Origin: Campylobacterales bacterium
GTDB taxonomy: Bacteria; Campylobacterota; Campylobacteria; Campylobacterales; Hydrogenimonadaceae
DNA length: 34,629 bases
Direction of reading: 5' to 3'
Assembly (NCBI GenBank): GCA_027065515.1
Contig: JAMOOM010000158.1
Span: forward strand, 1-34,629
Shown here: in pieces, positions 19,599 to 28,714 of the stretch
Numbering within the stretch: the first letter of the stretch is position 1
How the letters are laid out: every line of letters begins with the position of its first letter
Position numbers and translations under genes: made by a program
The notes under the pieces: generated by a model
Databases searched by the model: none
What the model was told of the DNA's origin: nothing
What the model saw: the letters and a program-made list of their open reading frames with translations, nothing else

Positions 19599-20789
19599 AT
19601 GGTCATCAAAAATGGCATGGTGGTTACCGAAAACGGCATACAGAATGTGGATGTGCTGATCGAAAATGGAAAGATTGCCAAAATCGCTCCCAATCTGTCT
19701 GGTGAAAGAGTGGTGGATGCGAAAGGGCGCTATGTGATGCCGGCATTGGTGGATATCGGCAGCAGGGTTCTGGATGGAAAGATTCGTGCAGGCACCCTGA
19801 AAGATCTTTCGAAAAAAGCGCAGCGTAACGGCTTTGCGAAAGTGGCGCTTTCTGCACTTTGTGAGCCTCGGATCGATAGCGAAGTCGCGCTCGAATTTGC
19901 CAAATCACAATTTTCCATATGCGATGGTGCCGATATCTGCTCTTTGGTTGCAGGGATTCGTGAAGATGGCAGATTGAGCGATATATCCATTCTTTTGAAA
20001 GATGGCGCTATGGGAATCGAATTTTCGAGCGATACCGATGGCAACATGGTTCGGCGAATGATGGAGTATGCTCTGATGCACGATGTCAGGCTTTTTTGTC
20101 ATGCCGACGATACCGCTTTGCATGGCGATGGCGTAATGCACGAGGGGAAGGTGTCGGCGCGCCTTGGGTTGAGCGGAGTGCCTGCCGTGGCCGAGTCGTC
20201 GCAGGTGGCGCGCATAGGGGAGCTTGCAGATTTCTATGGCGTCAATGTAGTCGTACTCGGCGCATCCACACCGCAAACTCTTCGCATCTGTCAGCAAAAT
20301 CCATGGCTGCATTCGCAGGTCTCCTTGCATCACCTTCTGCTTACGGACGATGCATGCGACAATTATAACACCGCAGGAAAGATCTGGCCGCCTCTTAGGG
20401 ACACTCTCTTGAGGGATTTGATGCAAGAATCTCTGGCTCGCGGCGGGGTCTCTATGCTCACTTCCTTGCATACGCCAGTCTCCAGAAGCGCCAAGGATGC
20501 CGTATTTGCCGAGGCTGCGTACGGTATCGACGGAATGGAGAATTTTCTGCCTCTTTGCTACACCTATTTGGTGGAAAGCGGCATCGTTTCAATGGAAAAA
20601 CTGATAGATCTCGTCGCAACGAAGCCGGCGGCGGCTGCAGGCTTCAAAGATCGTATCGGCAAAATAGAGATAGGCTACGATGCCAAAATAGTGATTTTCG
20701 ATCCTGCGGCCAAAAGTTGCATAGAGTCGGAATCTTCTCCTTATTTCGGGCGTGCGATATATGGAAAAATCGAAATTGTATCAGGCTGA
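19599..20789 (+). CDS. Dihydroorotase-like protein, probably catalytically inactive
   Basis: Amidohydrolase/DHOase architecture (VIKNGMVVTENGIQNVDVLIENGKIAKIAPNL; HHLLLTDDACDNYNTAGKIWPPLR; EAAYGIDGMENFLPL) but no HxH. Start at ATG 19599 with a GGAG RBS. Confidence 0.83.
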   Translation: MVIKNGMVVTENGIQNVDVLIENGKIAKIAPNLSGERVVDAKGRYVMPALVDIGSRVLDGKIRAGTLKDLSKKAQRNGFAKVALSALCEPRIDSEVALEFAKSQFSICDGADICSLVAGIREDGRLSDISILLKDGAMGIEFSSDTDGNMVRRMMEYALMHDVRLFCHADDTALHGDGVMHEGKVSARLGLSGVPAVAESSQVARIGELADFYGVNVVVLGASTPQTLRICQQNPWLHSQVSLHHLLLTDDACDNYNTAGKIWPPLRDTLLRDLMQESLARGGVSMLTSLHTPVSRSAKDAVFAEAAYGIDGMENFLPLCYTYLVESGIVSMEKLIDLVATKPAAAAGFKDRIGKIEIGYDAKIVIFDPAAKSCIESESSPYFGRAIYGKIEIVSG

Positions 20790-20809
20790 GTTAAAACCTT
20801 AAAGATTCC

Positions 20810-20838
20810 TTGACAAAAATATATTAAAAAGATAGAAT
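20810..20838 (+). promoter_or_regulatory. Sigma-70-type promoter for the radical SAM gene
   Basis: TTGACA (20810-20815), 17 bp spacer, TAGAAT (20833-20838). Confidence 0.72.
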
Positions 20839-20849
20839 AGTTTCAGATT

Positions 20850-20872
20850 GAGGCCTTTAATATAAAGGTTTC
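20850..20872 (+). promoter_or_regulatory. 5'-UTR hairpin upstream of the radical SAM gene
   Basis: GAGGCCTTTA-ATA-TAAAGGTTTC, 10-bp stem including two G-U pairs; begins about 12 nt after the -10, near the likely transcript 5' end. Confidence 0.5.
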
Positions 20873-20890
20873 TCAGCAAGGAGGCTAAAT

Positions 20891-21883
20891 ATGGAATATT
20901 ATAAAACGGAACCCGAAAAGAGCAGAATCACCTGTCTTCTTTGCAGGCATTATTGTAAATTGAAAGAGGGGCAGGTCGGTATATGCGGGGTGAACAAAAA
21001 TGTGAATGGTCAGTTGGAAACTTTGGTGTATGGGCACCCGAGCGCATTGAACGTGGATCCTGTCGAAAAGAAACCTATTTATCATATGCTTCCCGGATCT
21101 ACAGCCCTCTCTTTTGGAACGGTGGGGTGTAACTTCAAATGTCCGTTTTGCCAGAATTGGCAGATTTCACAGGAGACAAAGGTGAATGAAGAGATATATG
21201 TTTCCAGCGAAAAGATGGTCGATCTGGCTATCGAGCATGGGGCAGAATCGATTGCCTATACGTACAACGAACCGACAATATTCTACCCTTATGCGAAAGA
21301 TATCGGCGTGATCGCAAAAGAGAGAGGAGTGAAAAACATCTTCGTCACCAACGGTTTTGAAACTCCGGAGATCATCAAGGATATGCCGGGCTGGCTCGAT
21401 GCGGCCAACGTGGATCTCAAAAGTTGGGATGAAGGGTACTACAAAAAGGTACTCAAAGGAGGCCTGGAAGCTGTAAAAGATACACTTCGAATGATGGTGG
21501 ACGAAGGTATCTGGGTGGAAGTGACTACGCTGCTGATAGAGGGTGAAAACGACAGCGATAAAGATCTGAACGAGATGGCCGAATTTATCGCCAACGATTT
21601 GGGCCGTCATGTGCCATGGCATCTGAGCGCTTTTCACCCCGACTACAAGATGACAGATCATCAGTGGACAGGGATGGACACTCTAAAGCGTGCAGATGCC
21701 ATCGCTAAAAAAGCGGGGCTTTATTATGTATATCTTGGCAATGTGCCTGTGCATGGAGATACTTATTGTCCCGATTGCGGAGAGCTGCTGATTGATCGGA
21801 CGGGCTACAATGTGACGGTCAACAAGCTGGTCGATGGCCACTGCCCAAAATGCAACCGCGCTATCGAAGGTATCTGGAAATAA
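20891..21883 (+). CDS. AmmeMemoRadiSam-type radical SAM enzyme
   Basis: GTVGCNFKCPFCQNWQIS (CxxxCxxC); N-terminal TCLLCRHYCKLKEGQVGICGV; C-terminal CPDCGELLIDRTGYNVTVNKLVDGHCPKCNRAIEG. Confidence 0.93.
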   Translation: MEYYKTEPEKSRITCLLCRHYCKLKEGQVGICGVNKNVNGQLETLVYGHPSALNVDPVEKKPIYHMLPGSTALSFGTVGCNFKCPFCQNWQISQETKVNEEIYVSSEKMVDLAIEHGAESIAYTYNEPTIFYPYAKDIGVIAKERGVKNIFVTNGFETPEIIKDMPGWLDAANVDLKSWDEGYYKKVLKGGLEAVKDTLRMMVDEGIWVEVTTLLIEGENDSDKDLNEMAEFIANDLGRHVPWHLSAFHPDYKMTDHQWTGMDTLKRADAIAKKAGLYYVYLGNVPVHGDTYCPDCGELLIDRTGYNVTVNKLVDGHCPKCNRAIEGIWK

Positions 21884-21895
21884 GGAGAAAGAGAT

Positions 21896-22699
21896 ATGAA
21901 AATAAGAGAAACGGCTGTTGCGGGACAGTTCTATCCTGCAAGTGCGGAAGAGATAGAGGCGATGTTCGCACATTTCAACAAAGTGCTCGAGGAGAACATC
22001 AAAGACCCAAAACTGCTTCAGATGAAGACAAGAGCGGTGATAGTGCCGCATGCGGGTTATGTGTATAGTGGCTTTACGGCCAATATAGCCCATAGATTGC
22101 TCGGTAACAGCAGAGTGAAGCGTGTGGTGGTGATCGGTCCAAGCCACAGAGTCTATGTATCTGGTACGAGTGTGGGTCAATATGACTTATACGAAACACC
22201 GCTTGGAGATCTGCCGGTCGATCGTGTATTGGCCGACGAGATTATCCAGAAATTCGGGATGAGCTTCATACCGGATGCGCACCATGAGCACAGTACGGAG
22301 GTGCAGATGCCTTTCATCAAAAAATATCTTCCCGATGCGAGGGTCGTGGAGATGGTCTATGGTGACGAATCTCCCATCCGCTTGGCTCCTGTTATCGAAT
22401 GGCTGCTTGCAGATCCTGCCACGGGTGTGGTGATCAGCACCGATTTGAGTCATTATTACGATATCGAAAAAGCGAAGCGGCTTGACAGCATATGTCTCGA
22501 TGCGGTAAGCAGGCTCGATCCGGCCGAACTGCATCGAGGTTGTGAAGCGTGCGGAAAAATAGGGGTAGAGGCGATGCTTATCGCTGCCCGTAACCTGGGG
22601 CTTGAGCCGATGCTGCTCGATTATCGCACCAGTGCAGATGCCAGCGGAGATACCTCTCAGGTGGTAGGCTACATGAGCGCCGCGTTCATGGAAGATTAG
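21896..22699 (+). CDS. AmmeMemoRadiSam-type Memo-family protein
   Basis: ETAVAGQFYPASAEEI...PHAGYVYSGFTANIAHRLL...IGPSHRVYVSGTS...EHSTEVQMPFIKKYLPDARVV. Confidence 0.93.
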   Translation: MKIRETAVAGQFYPASAEEIEAMFAHFNKVLEENIKDPKLLQMKTRAVIVPHAGYVYSGFTANIAHRLLGNSRVKRVVVIGPSHRVYVSGTSVGQYDLYETPLGDLPVDRVLADEIIQKFGMSFIPDAHHEHSTEVQMPFIKKYLPDARVVEMVYGDESPIRLAPVIEWLLADPATGVVISTDLSHYYDIEKAKRLDSICLDAVSRLDPAELHRGCEACGKIGVEAMLIAARNLGLEPMLLDYRTSADASGDTSQVVGYMSAAFMED

Positions 22700-22702
22700 A
22701 TT

Positions 22703-23359
22703 ATGACTGTAGATCAATTCATGGCGCAGCAGGCCAATGTGGCCATAGTGGGGGACAATGTGATTTTGCCGGGGCTTCTGGCTATTCCCAAAGGAGCAAA
22801 ATCACTCGTTGTATTCGCCCATGGCAGCGGCAGCAGTCGTCTGAGTCGCAGAAACAACTATGTTGCCGGCGTTTTGCATGAAGCTGGTATCGCGACTTTG
22901 CTTTTCGATCTTTTGATGGAGGACGAAGCTATTGATAGGCAAAATGTCTTCGATATCGACCTCTTGGCATCCAGGCTGCTTTTGGCGACAGACTGGGCCT
23001 TGAATCATCCGGATTTGTCTGGAATGGAAATAGGTTATTTTGGCGCCAGCACCGGATCTGCCGCCGCTTTGAAGGCATCGGTCCTGACATCCGTCAAGAT
23101 AGGTGCTATCGTATCGCGGGGAGGAAGACCGGATCTGGCAGCCGATGTGCTTGAGATGGTGAGTGCGCCTACATTGCTGATCGTCGGAGGGAACGATGAT
23201 CTGGTAATCGAGCTCAACGAAGCGGCTTTTGCAATGCTTAAATGCGAAAAAGAGATGAAGATTGTGCCGGGCGCAACCCATCTTTTCGAAGAACCCGGTG
23301 CCCTGGAGATCGTAGCGGAGCTTGCAAGAGAGTGGTTCGTCAGACACCTCGAAGTTTGA
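22703..23359 (+). CDS. Dienelactone-hydrolase-like alpha/beta hydrolase
   Basis: VVFAHGSGSSRLSRRNNYVA; nucleophile elbow GASTGS; VGGNDDLV; PGATHLFEEPGALE; 3 nt after the Memo stop. Confidence 0.87.
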   Translation: MTVDQFMAQQANVAIVGDNVILPGLLAIPKGAKSLVVFAHGSGSSRLSRRNNYVAGVLHEAGIATLLFDLLMEDEAIDRQNVFDIDLLASRLLLATDWALNHPDLSGMEIGYFGASTGSAAALKASVLTSVKIGAIVSRGGRPDLAADVLEMVSAPTLLIVGGNDDLVIELNEAAFAMLKCEKEMKIVPGATHLFEEPGALEIVAELAREWFVRHLEV

Positions 23360-24734
23360 AATAGGCGGCGGCGACAAAAGCCAATAGCGACAAGAGAGCG
23401 GCCAGCAGTGCCCAAGGTAGTTGGGTCTTCACGTGAGCGATAAGATCACATCCCGCGGCCATCGCGGCAATGATCGTGGTATCCGAAATAGGGGAGGCGT
23501 GATCGCCGAAAATCCCTCCCGAGATAACTGCGGCCACCACCAGCGGAAGCAGGGCATCGCTTTCCGTTGGCGGCATATTGGTGCAGATGGTGACGGCTAT
23601 GGGCATCATGATCGAAAACGTTCCCCAGCTGGTACCGGTAGAAAAAGAGATTATCGCAGAGAGCAAGAATATGCCTGCCGGCAGAAACATCGGATGCCCG
23701 ATGAGGTGGGCAAAATGTGCCATATATGCTCCTGTGCCCATCTTTACGGTCACATCTCCTATGGCGAAGGCGAATATGATGATGGCTGCGATCGGAAACA
23801 TCGTTTTTGCGCCATGAAAAATTGCAGGCAGGATATCTTTGGGCGGCATACTCTTTCTAAGAAGATAGTAGATGGATGAGATAAAAACAGAGCCCGCCAC
23901 AGCCGCAAAGACTGCAGTGGAGCCATCACCTTCGAGGGGATTTCCACGACCCGTCACGAACAAAAAAACAAGAACCAGCAACAGAAGCGACAATACAGGC
24001 ACCAGCAGAGCGAAAATATCTCCTTTGCGGCCTGCAATTTTGATTCGAGGGGTTTGTATTTTGGTGTATGATGGAAAATCGATTCCTGCCAGGATCGTAA
24101 AAAGTACCAGCAAAATCGAAAAAAATGCATAGAAATTGAAAAGCAGAGCGCTTCCAAGGAGCATCATCGGCTCTTGTGAAATCACTCCGGCTTCGACCTG
24201 GGCGCTGATGAGTCCAAGCAGAAGAGCTCCCCATGCGTTAAGCGGAAACATTGCGCATACGGGTGCCGCCGTCGAGTCGCAAATATAGGCCAGTTTTTCC
24301 CGTGATGTGCCGAATCGATCCGTCAGGGGTCTGCTGACCGTTCCTGCTATCAAAGATGTGATCGAAGATTCGATAAAGATCGCCAAGCCTATGAAAAAAG
24401 CCAGAAGTTCAGCCTCTTTCTTGTTCGTCACGAGTTTTTTTCTCTTTTGTAAAAATTCGACGAACCCTTCCACTCCACCGCTTCGCTGTACAAGTTCGAT
24501 AATGGAGCCGACGAAAATGGCGAATATCACCGTTTTGAGCACCCATCCTTTTTGCAAAAGATAGACTATTCCATGAAAGCTTTCAACCAGCGCCGATGCG
24601 ATATTTTGCTCCATGATGTAGTATCCGCTCACAATTCCGATCAAAAGCGAAAAGATGACATTTCTTGATACGATGGCCAAAACGATCGCGATAAGGGGAG
24701 GTAGAAGTGAATAGGCGCCGTAACTCTCCTGCAT
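23340..24734 (-). CDS. NhaC-family Na+/H+ antiporter
   Basis: 464 aa, multi-TM; TSLIAGTVSRPLTDRFGTSREKLAYICDSTAAPVCAMFPLNAWGA; FSTGTSWGTFSIMMPIA; GDHASPISDTTIIAAMAAGCD. Confidence 0.9.
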   Translation of the reverse strand: MQESYGAYSLLPPLIAIVLAIVSRNVIFSLLIGIVSGYYIMEQNIASALVESFHGIVYLLQKGWVLKTVIFAIFVGSIIELVQRSGGVEGFVEFLQKRKKLVTNKKEAELLAFFIGLAIFIESSITSLIAGTVSRPLTDRFGTSREKLAYICDSTAAPVCAMFPLNAWGALLLGLISAQVEAGVISQEPMMLLGSALLFNFYAFFSILLVLFTILAGIDFPSYTKIQTPRIKIAGRKGDIFALLVPVLSLLLLVLVFLFVTGRGNPLEGDGSTAVFAAVAGSVFISSIYYLLRKSMPPKDILPAIFHGAKTMFPIAAIIIFAFAIGDVTVKMGTGAYMAHFAHLIGHPMFLPAGIFLLSAIISFSTGTSWGTFSIMMPIAVTICTNMPPTESDALLPLVVAAVISGGIFGDHASPISDTTIIAAMAAGCDLIAHVKTQLPWALLAALLSLLAFVAAAYFKLRGV

Positions 24735-24744
24735 CTGTTTTCCT

Positions 24745-25473
24745 TTAGTATGTTACGCGTGCAAGGTAAAGACCTTGTGGTGGCGCAAGGTATGTGGTAA
24801 AGAGCTGTTTCCCGGCAAGCTGCCTCTCTATCTGCTCTATCGATAAGCCGCCCTGCGCATAACGTATAGCCGCACCTGCGAGCATACGCACCTGTGCACG
24901 TAAAAAACCGTTCGCCTCGAGATACAAGATGGTGTAGTTTTTGAAATTGCGCACTTCGCTGCGCCATATCGTGCGCACTGTGGATCCAGGATCGCTCCCT
25001 TTTTTGTGAAAGAGAGAAAAATCGTGGGTACCTCTGAATAGATGCAGGGCCTCTTCCAGTTTTTTCATATCGCATTTGCCGATATACGTACAGTAGGCAT
25101 TTTCGAATGGGGTAGTTGGAATACTTTTAAGAACGTACCTGTAGATACGTCGCTTCGCATCGAAGCGTGCATGGAACGTATCATGGACAGGGGTTATCGT
25201 TTTGATCTGAATAGAAGGCTGTAAGAGTCTGTTGAAAACGATTTTCAGCTTTTTGAGATCTTCCTGCCAGTGTTCGGGCAGGTCGAAATGGATTACCTGT
25301 CCGGTAGCGTGCACATTTCGGTCGGTCCTGCCACTTCCAACGACAGGGCTGTGGATCCCCAGTTTTTTGGCAGCCGTTTCGATGCGGCCGGTAATTGTGT
25401 GCGGGGTCGTCTTTTGTGACTGAAATCCGAAAAAATGGGATCCATCGTAGGCTATTACAGCTTTGATACGCAT
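24745..25473 (-). CDS. truA: tRNA pseudouridine(38-40) synthase TruA
   Basis: MRIKAVIAYDGSHFFGFQSQ...GSGRTDRNVHATGQVIHFDL; start trimmed to 25473. Confidence 0.96.
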   Translation of the reverse strand: MRIKAVIAYDGSHFFGFQSQKTTPHTITGRIETAAKKLGIHSPVVGSGRTDRNVHATGQVIHFDLPEHWQEDLKKLKIVFNRLLQPSIQIKTITPVHDTFHARFDAKRRIYRYVLKSIPTTPFENAYCTYIGKCDMKKLEEALHLFRGTHDFSLFHKKGSDPGSTVRTIWRSEVRNFKNYTILYLEANGFLRAQVRMLAGAAIRYAQGGLSIEQIERQLAGKQLFTTYLAPPQGLYLARVTY

Positions 25474-25475
25474 AG

Positions 25476-26492
25476 TCAGAATCTTTTTTGAACCCGAAAA
25501 TGAAAGAGTGCGATACCGGTTGCCACAAAAAGAGTCACAAACAGCCCAGTAGCCAAAATGGAGCTCTTGGCTATGGCCGATATGGCACCATAGTAGATGC
25601 CGGTGGCTGCCAGAATGGTAAGATAGCCCCAATTTCTATGATAACGTGGGTGGATGATTCCAAAAGCGAAAGCGATATATAGTGTAGCAAGCGGAAAGAG
25701 ACTGATTGCAACGAAAATGGCTAAATCTTTCAAACGTTTTCTGTCGGTTTTGGCTTTGAGCCAATAGGCCTTGAGATTTTCGTATGTAAAAGGGTTATAC
25801 TCGTGTGTATCGTATATTTTCATAATACCGTAATCTATCTCATCCACTCTGTCGTCGCCTACCTGAAACGCTTGGCCATTCTTTAGCATCAGCCCCAAAA
25901 CTCCTCCTTCGTTTATAAAGCCGCCTTCTTTGGCGATAAGAAGCTGCTCTTTTTCTGGATCGGTGGCGTTGTAAAGAACGATATTTCGAAGCTTGTCCGC
26001 CTCTTTGGATTCCAGAAATACAAACCAGTCACCAAATTTCTGACCGAACTCGCTCGCTTCTATGTTTAGGACCGCATGCATGCTTTTATAGCTGATGAAC
26101 GATTTGGTCAGCTGTTTGGTGAGTGGCATCAGCGCCAAAGAGAGCAGAAGCAAAAGTGCCGTAAGTAGCGATACCAGGGGATAGAAAAAGGCCACCAGTT
26201 TGCGTGGCGAGATACCGAATGAGAAAAAGACGATATTTTCGAATTCGTTGGATAGCTTGATCAGGGTGAGCACAAGTGCGGCAAAAAAGATAACAGGCAG
26301 AGTGTAAAAGACAATGGTGGGCAGGGCGTATCCATACATCAGCAACATTTCGGATGCACTCATCTGTACAACTTCGGTCATCTTTGCGATGCGCACAAAC
26401 AGTATCAGCGATCCTATGACGATAATCGGCAAAAATATCGAAAAAAACATGGCGCTGAAGCTTTTGAGCAGATATGCGGAGGTTTTAGGCAT
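25476..26492 (-). CDS. LptF/LptG-family LPS export permease
   Basis: About 338 aa from ATG 26492; N-terminal TM block and periplasmic domain of YjgP/YjgQ type; LYIAFAFGIIHPRYHRNWG near the C-terminus. Confidence 0.88.
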   Translation of the reverse strand: MPKTSAYLLKSFSAMFFSIFLPIIVIGSLILFVRIAKMTEVVQMSASEMLLMYGYALPTIVFYTLPVIFFAALVLTLIKLSNEFENIVFFSFGISPRKLVAFFYPLVSLLTALLLLLSLALMPLTKQLTKSFISYKSMHAVLNIEASEFGQKFGDWFVFLESKEADKLRNIVLYNATDPEKEQLLIAKEGGFINEGGVLGLMLKNGQAFQVGDDRVDEIDYGIMKIYDTHEYNPFTYENLKAYWLKAKTDRKRLKDLAIFVAISLFPLATLYIAFAFGIIHPRYHRNWGYLTILAATGIYYGAISAIAKSSILATGLFVTLFVATGIALFHFRVQKRF

Positions 26493-27270
26493 AGAGCATG
26501 GACCACCAGTGTCTGAATGTAGGAGCGAAGATATATACAATCCATGTTGCAAGCGCCAAAAAAGGCACAAATGGAACCATATGCTTTCGTGCAAAAAGCG
26601 CTGGCACTATCGCAAGCAGTGCAGCGATATATATAGCTATCAATACCAGCGGGAACCCAAGTAGCGCCCCCATTGTCGCAGCGATGATAATATCGGCTTC
26701 ACCGAGGGCATCTTTTTTTATAGCAAACTTGACGAGTTGTCCGAGTATGAAAAATGCCAGCCCCATAATCGCGGCATTTTTGAAAGAGAGTATCAGGGCA
26801 TGACGGTATGTGTCGAAATTTTCCAGATCACCGACAAACCAGTCCCACCCAAAATCAAAAAGCGGCAGCAATAATGCAAGGATAAGCGCCGTAAAGTTGA
26901 GCGAATCGGGTACGGCGTAATATTTTAAATCTATTACCGACAGAGCAAGAAGAAGGGCGAATATGAGACTTGCGACAAACCAGTGCGCATTCAATCCCGT
27001 TTTCATCGCCACACTTACGAAGATAAGTCCGGTGAACAGTTCTACAATGGGGTACAGTTTGCTGATAGGGCTTTGGCAATAGGCGCATTTGCCCCGAAGC
27101 ATGATCCACGATACAAGCGGAATGTTGTGCCACCATCTAAGCGGATTGTCGCATTTGGGGCAATGCGAGGGAGGAAATGCGACATTTTCACCCTTTGGGA
27201 TGCGCACGATGAGTACATTCAAAAAAGAGCCGATAACCAAGCCTGTAAAAAAAGCGAAAAGCAGACCCAT
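26485..27270 (-). CDS. Prepilin peptidase (A24 aspartic protease)
   Basis: GLVIGSFLNVLIVRIPKGENVAFPPSHCPKCDNPLRWWHNIPLVSWIMLRGKCAYCQSPIS; DLKYYAVPD; GEADIIIAATMGALLG. Confidence 0.95.
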   Translation of the reverse strand: MGLLFAFFTGLVIGSFLNVLIVRIPKGENVAFPPSHCPKCDNPLRWWHNIPLVSWIMLRGKCAYCQSPISKLYPIVELFTGLIFVSVAMKTGLNAHWFVASLIFALLLALSVIDLKYYAVPDSLNFTALILALLLPLFDFGWDWFVGDLENFDTYRHALILSFKNAAIMGLAFFILGQLVKFAIKKDALGEADIIIAATMGALLGFPLVLIAIYIAALLAIVPALFARKHMVPFVPFLALATWIVYIFAPTFRHWWSMLYA

Positions 27271-27953
27271 CAGATACCTCCGAAGCGCCTGTGGCGCTTT
27301 TTGAAATCTTCGATAATTCTCTCGAGCTCTTCGGGGTCGAAGTCCGGCCAGAGCGTGGAGGTGAAGAAAAGTTCGGCATAGGCGGATTGCCAGAGCAGGA
27401 AATTCGAAAGCCTCTGTTCGCCGCCTGTACGGATCAGGATATCTACAGGGCCAAACTGTGCGCTTTCAAGACTCTTTTCGAGATTTTCGGTATCGATCTC
27501 TTTGCCTGTTTCACATAGATTTCTGGCCGCTCTGGCGATTTCATCCTGCGAGCCGTAGTTGAGAGCGAGAACCTGCGTCAGCTTTTTGAAATGGCCGGTA
27601 CGCTGTTTCATTGTCTCTATCTGTTTGCGAAGAGCGGGTGAAAATCGAGAGAGATCGCCTATTGTTTCGAAACGGACTTCATTTTTGATATAGGTTGGCA
27701 ACTCGTTTTTGAGATAGTTGCCAAGAAGCCGCATCAGAAATTCCACCTCCATTTTGGGCCGTTTCCAGTTTTCGGTACTGAAAGCGTACAGCGTGAGCAC
27801 TTCTATGTCGGGATGGTTGGAGGCGTGGATGGTGATAGTGCGTACCACTTCTGCACCGCGTTCGTGACCTTTGATACGTTTCAGTCCGCGTTCATTTGCC
27901 CAGCGACCGTTGCCATCCATGATGATGGCGATATGTCTGGCTGTATTGCCCAT
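27270..27953 (-). CDS. uppS: Undecaprenyl diphosphate synthase
   Basis: HIAIIMDGNGRWANERGLKRIKGHERGAEVVR...LTLYAFSTENWKRP...DILIRTGGEQRLSNFLLWQSAYAELFFT; start trimmed to 27953. Confidence 0.97.
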   Translation of the reverse strand: MGNTARHIAIIMDGNGRWANERGLKRIKGHERGAEVVRTITIHASNHPDIEVLTLYAFSTENWKRPKMEVEFLMRLLGNYLKNELPTYIKNEVRFETIGDLSRFSPALRKQIETMKQRTGHFKKLTQVLALNYGSQDEIARAARNLCETGKEIDTENLEKSLESAQFGPVDILIRTGGEQRLSNFLLWQSAYAELFFTSTLWPDFDPEELERIIEDFKKRHRRFGGI

Positions 27954-27955
27954 AA

Positions 27956-28714
27956 CTATCCTTTGATATCCAGCAAAGTGGCCTTTTCTCCATCCCAAAA
28001 CGGCTTCACCGCTGCAGGGGACTGCTCGATGGCGACCGTTGCGAACCCGTGTAGGCTCTCTTTGTTCCGCTCCAAAAGCTCGATACTTTTAGAGTAGTGG
28101 AGAAACAGTTTCAGATCTTTTCGGGAGCCTGTCTGGATGATAACCCCCACCAGTGGCCCTATATTGCTCATAGCTGCATAAAATTCTACACTTTTTTGGT
28201 TTAAATCACGGTTTTGTCTTTTTTTGCGCATCTGCAACAGCATCGGTCTTCCCTGCTCTTTTATCGGTAAAGAGACGACCCCTTGGTGAAGTGACATGAG
28301 AAGCTGGGTAAGGTTTTGAAAACTATCTTTCGTCGTAGCGGCAGCCATTTGATGCAAAAGATGATCCCTGAAGCCACCAGCCGGATCTTTCTTTTTTGCT
28401 AGATTTTCCAAAAGAGCCAGATCGAAAGAGAGCGAATCGGCCATTTTGAGCATTGCCGGCTTTGGCATCAGTCTTTGGAGGTGAATGACCCCGCCTTTAC
28501 TCTGGCGCATCTGCGCCCAATACTCACGTCCGGGCTCAAGTGGCTGGTCGCTCTTTGTAGTAAAGGTATGCTGCCCCAATTTTATAAGATAGGTGCCGTC
28601 ATTTCTGGCTTTTAGCACTTCGATTCCAAGTTGAAGCAGGGCGTTGACTTCGATTTTACTTAGACCAAGAAGTGTTTTTTGCGCTGCGCTCAGGGGCGTC
28701 AGACCGTGTATCAT
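27956..28714 (-). CDS. Hypothetical protein with FliK C-terminal-like region
   Basis: 252 aa; L(X)LPIKEQGRPMLLQMRKKRQNRDLNQKSVEFYAAMSNIGPLVGVIIQTGSRKDLKLFLHYSKSIELLERNKESLHG resembles the Flg_hook domain pattern. Family call is by eye only. Confidence 0.6.
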   Translation of the reverse strand: MIHGLTPLSAAQKTLLGLSKIEVNALLQLGIEVLKARNDGTYLIKLGQHTFTTKSDQPLEPGREYWAQMRQSKGGVIHLQRLMPKPAMLKMADSLSFDLALLENLAKKKDPAGGFRDHLLHQMAAATTKDSFQNLTQLLMSLHQGVVSLPIKEQGRPMLLQMRKKRQNRDLNQKSVEFYAAMSNIGPLVGVIIQTGSRKDLKLFLHYSKSIELLERNKESLHGFATVAIEQSPAAVKPFWDGEKATLLDIKG

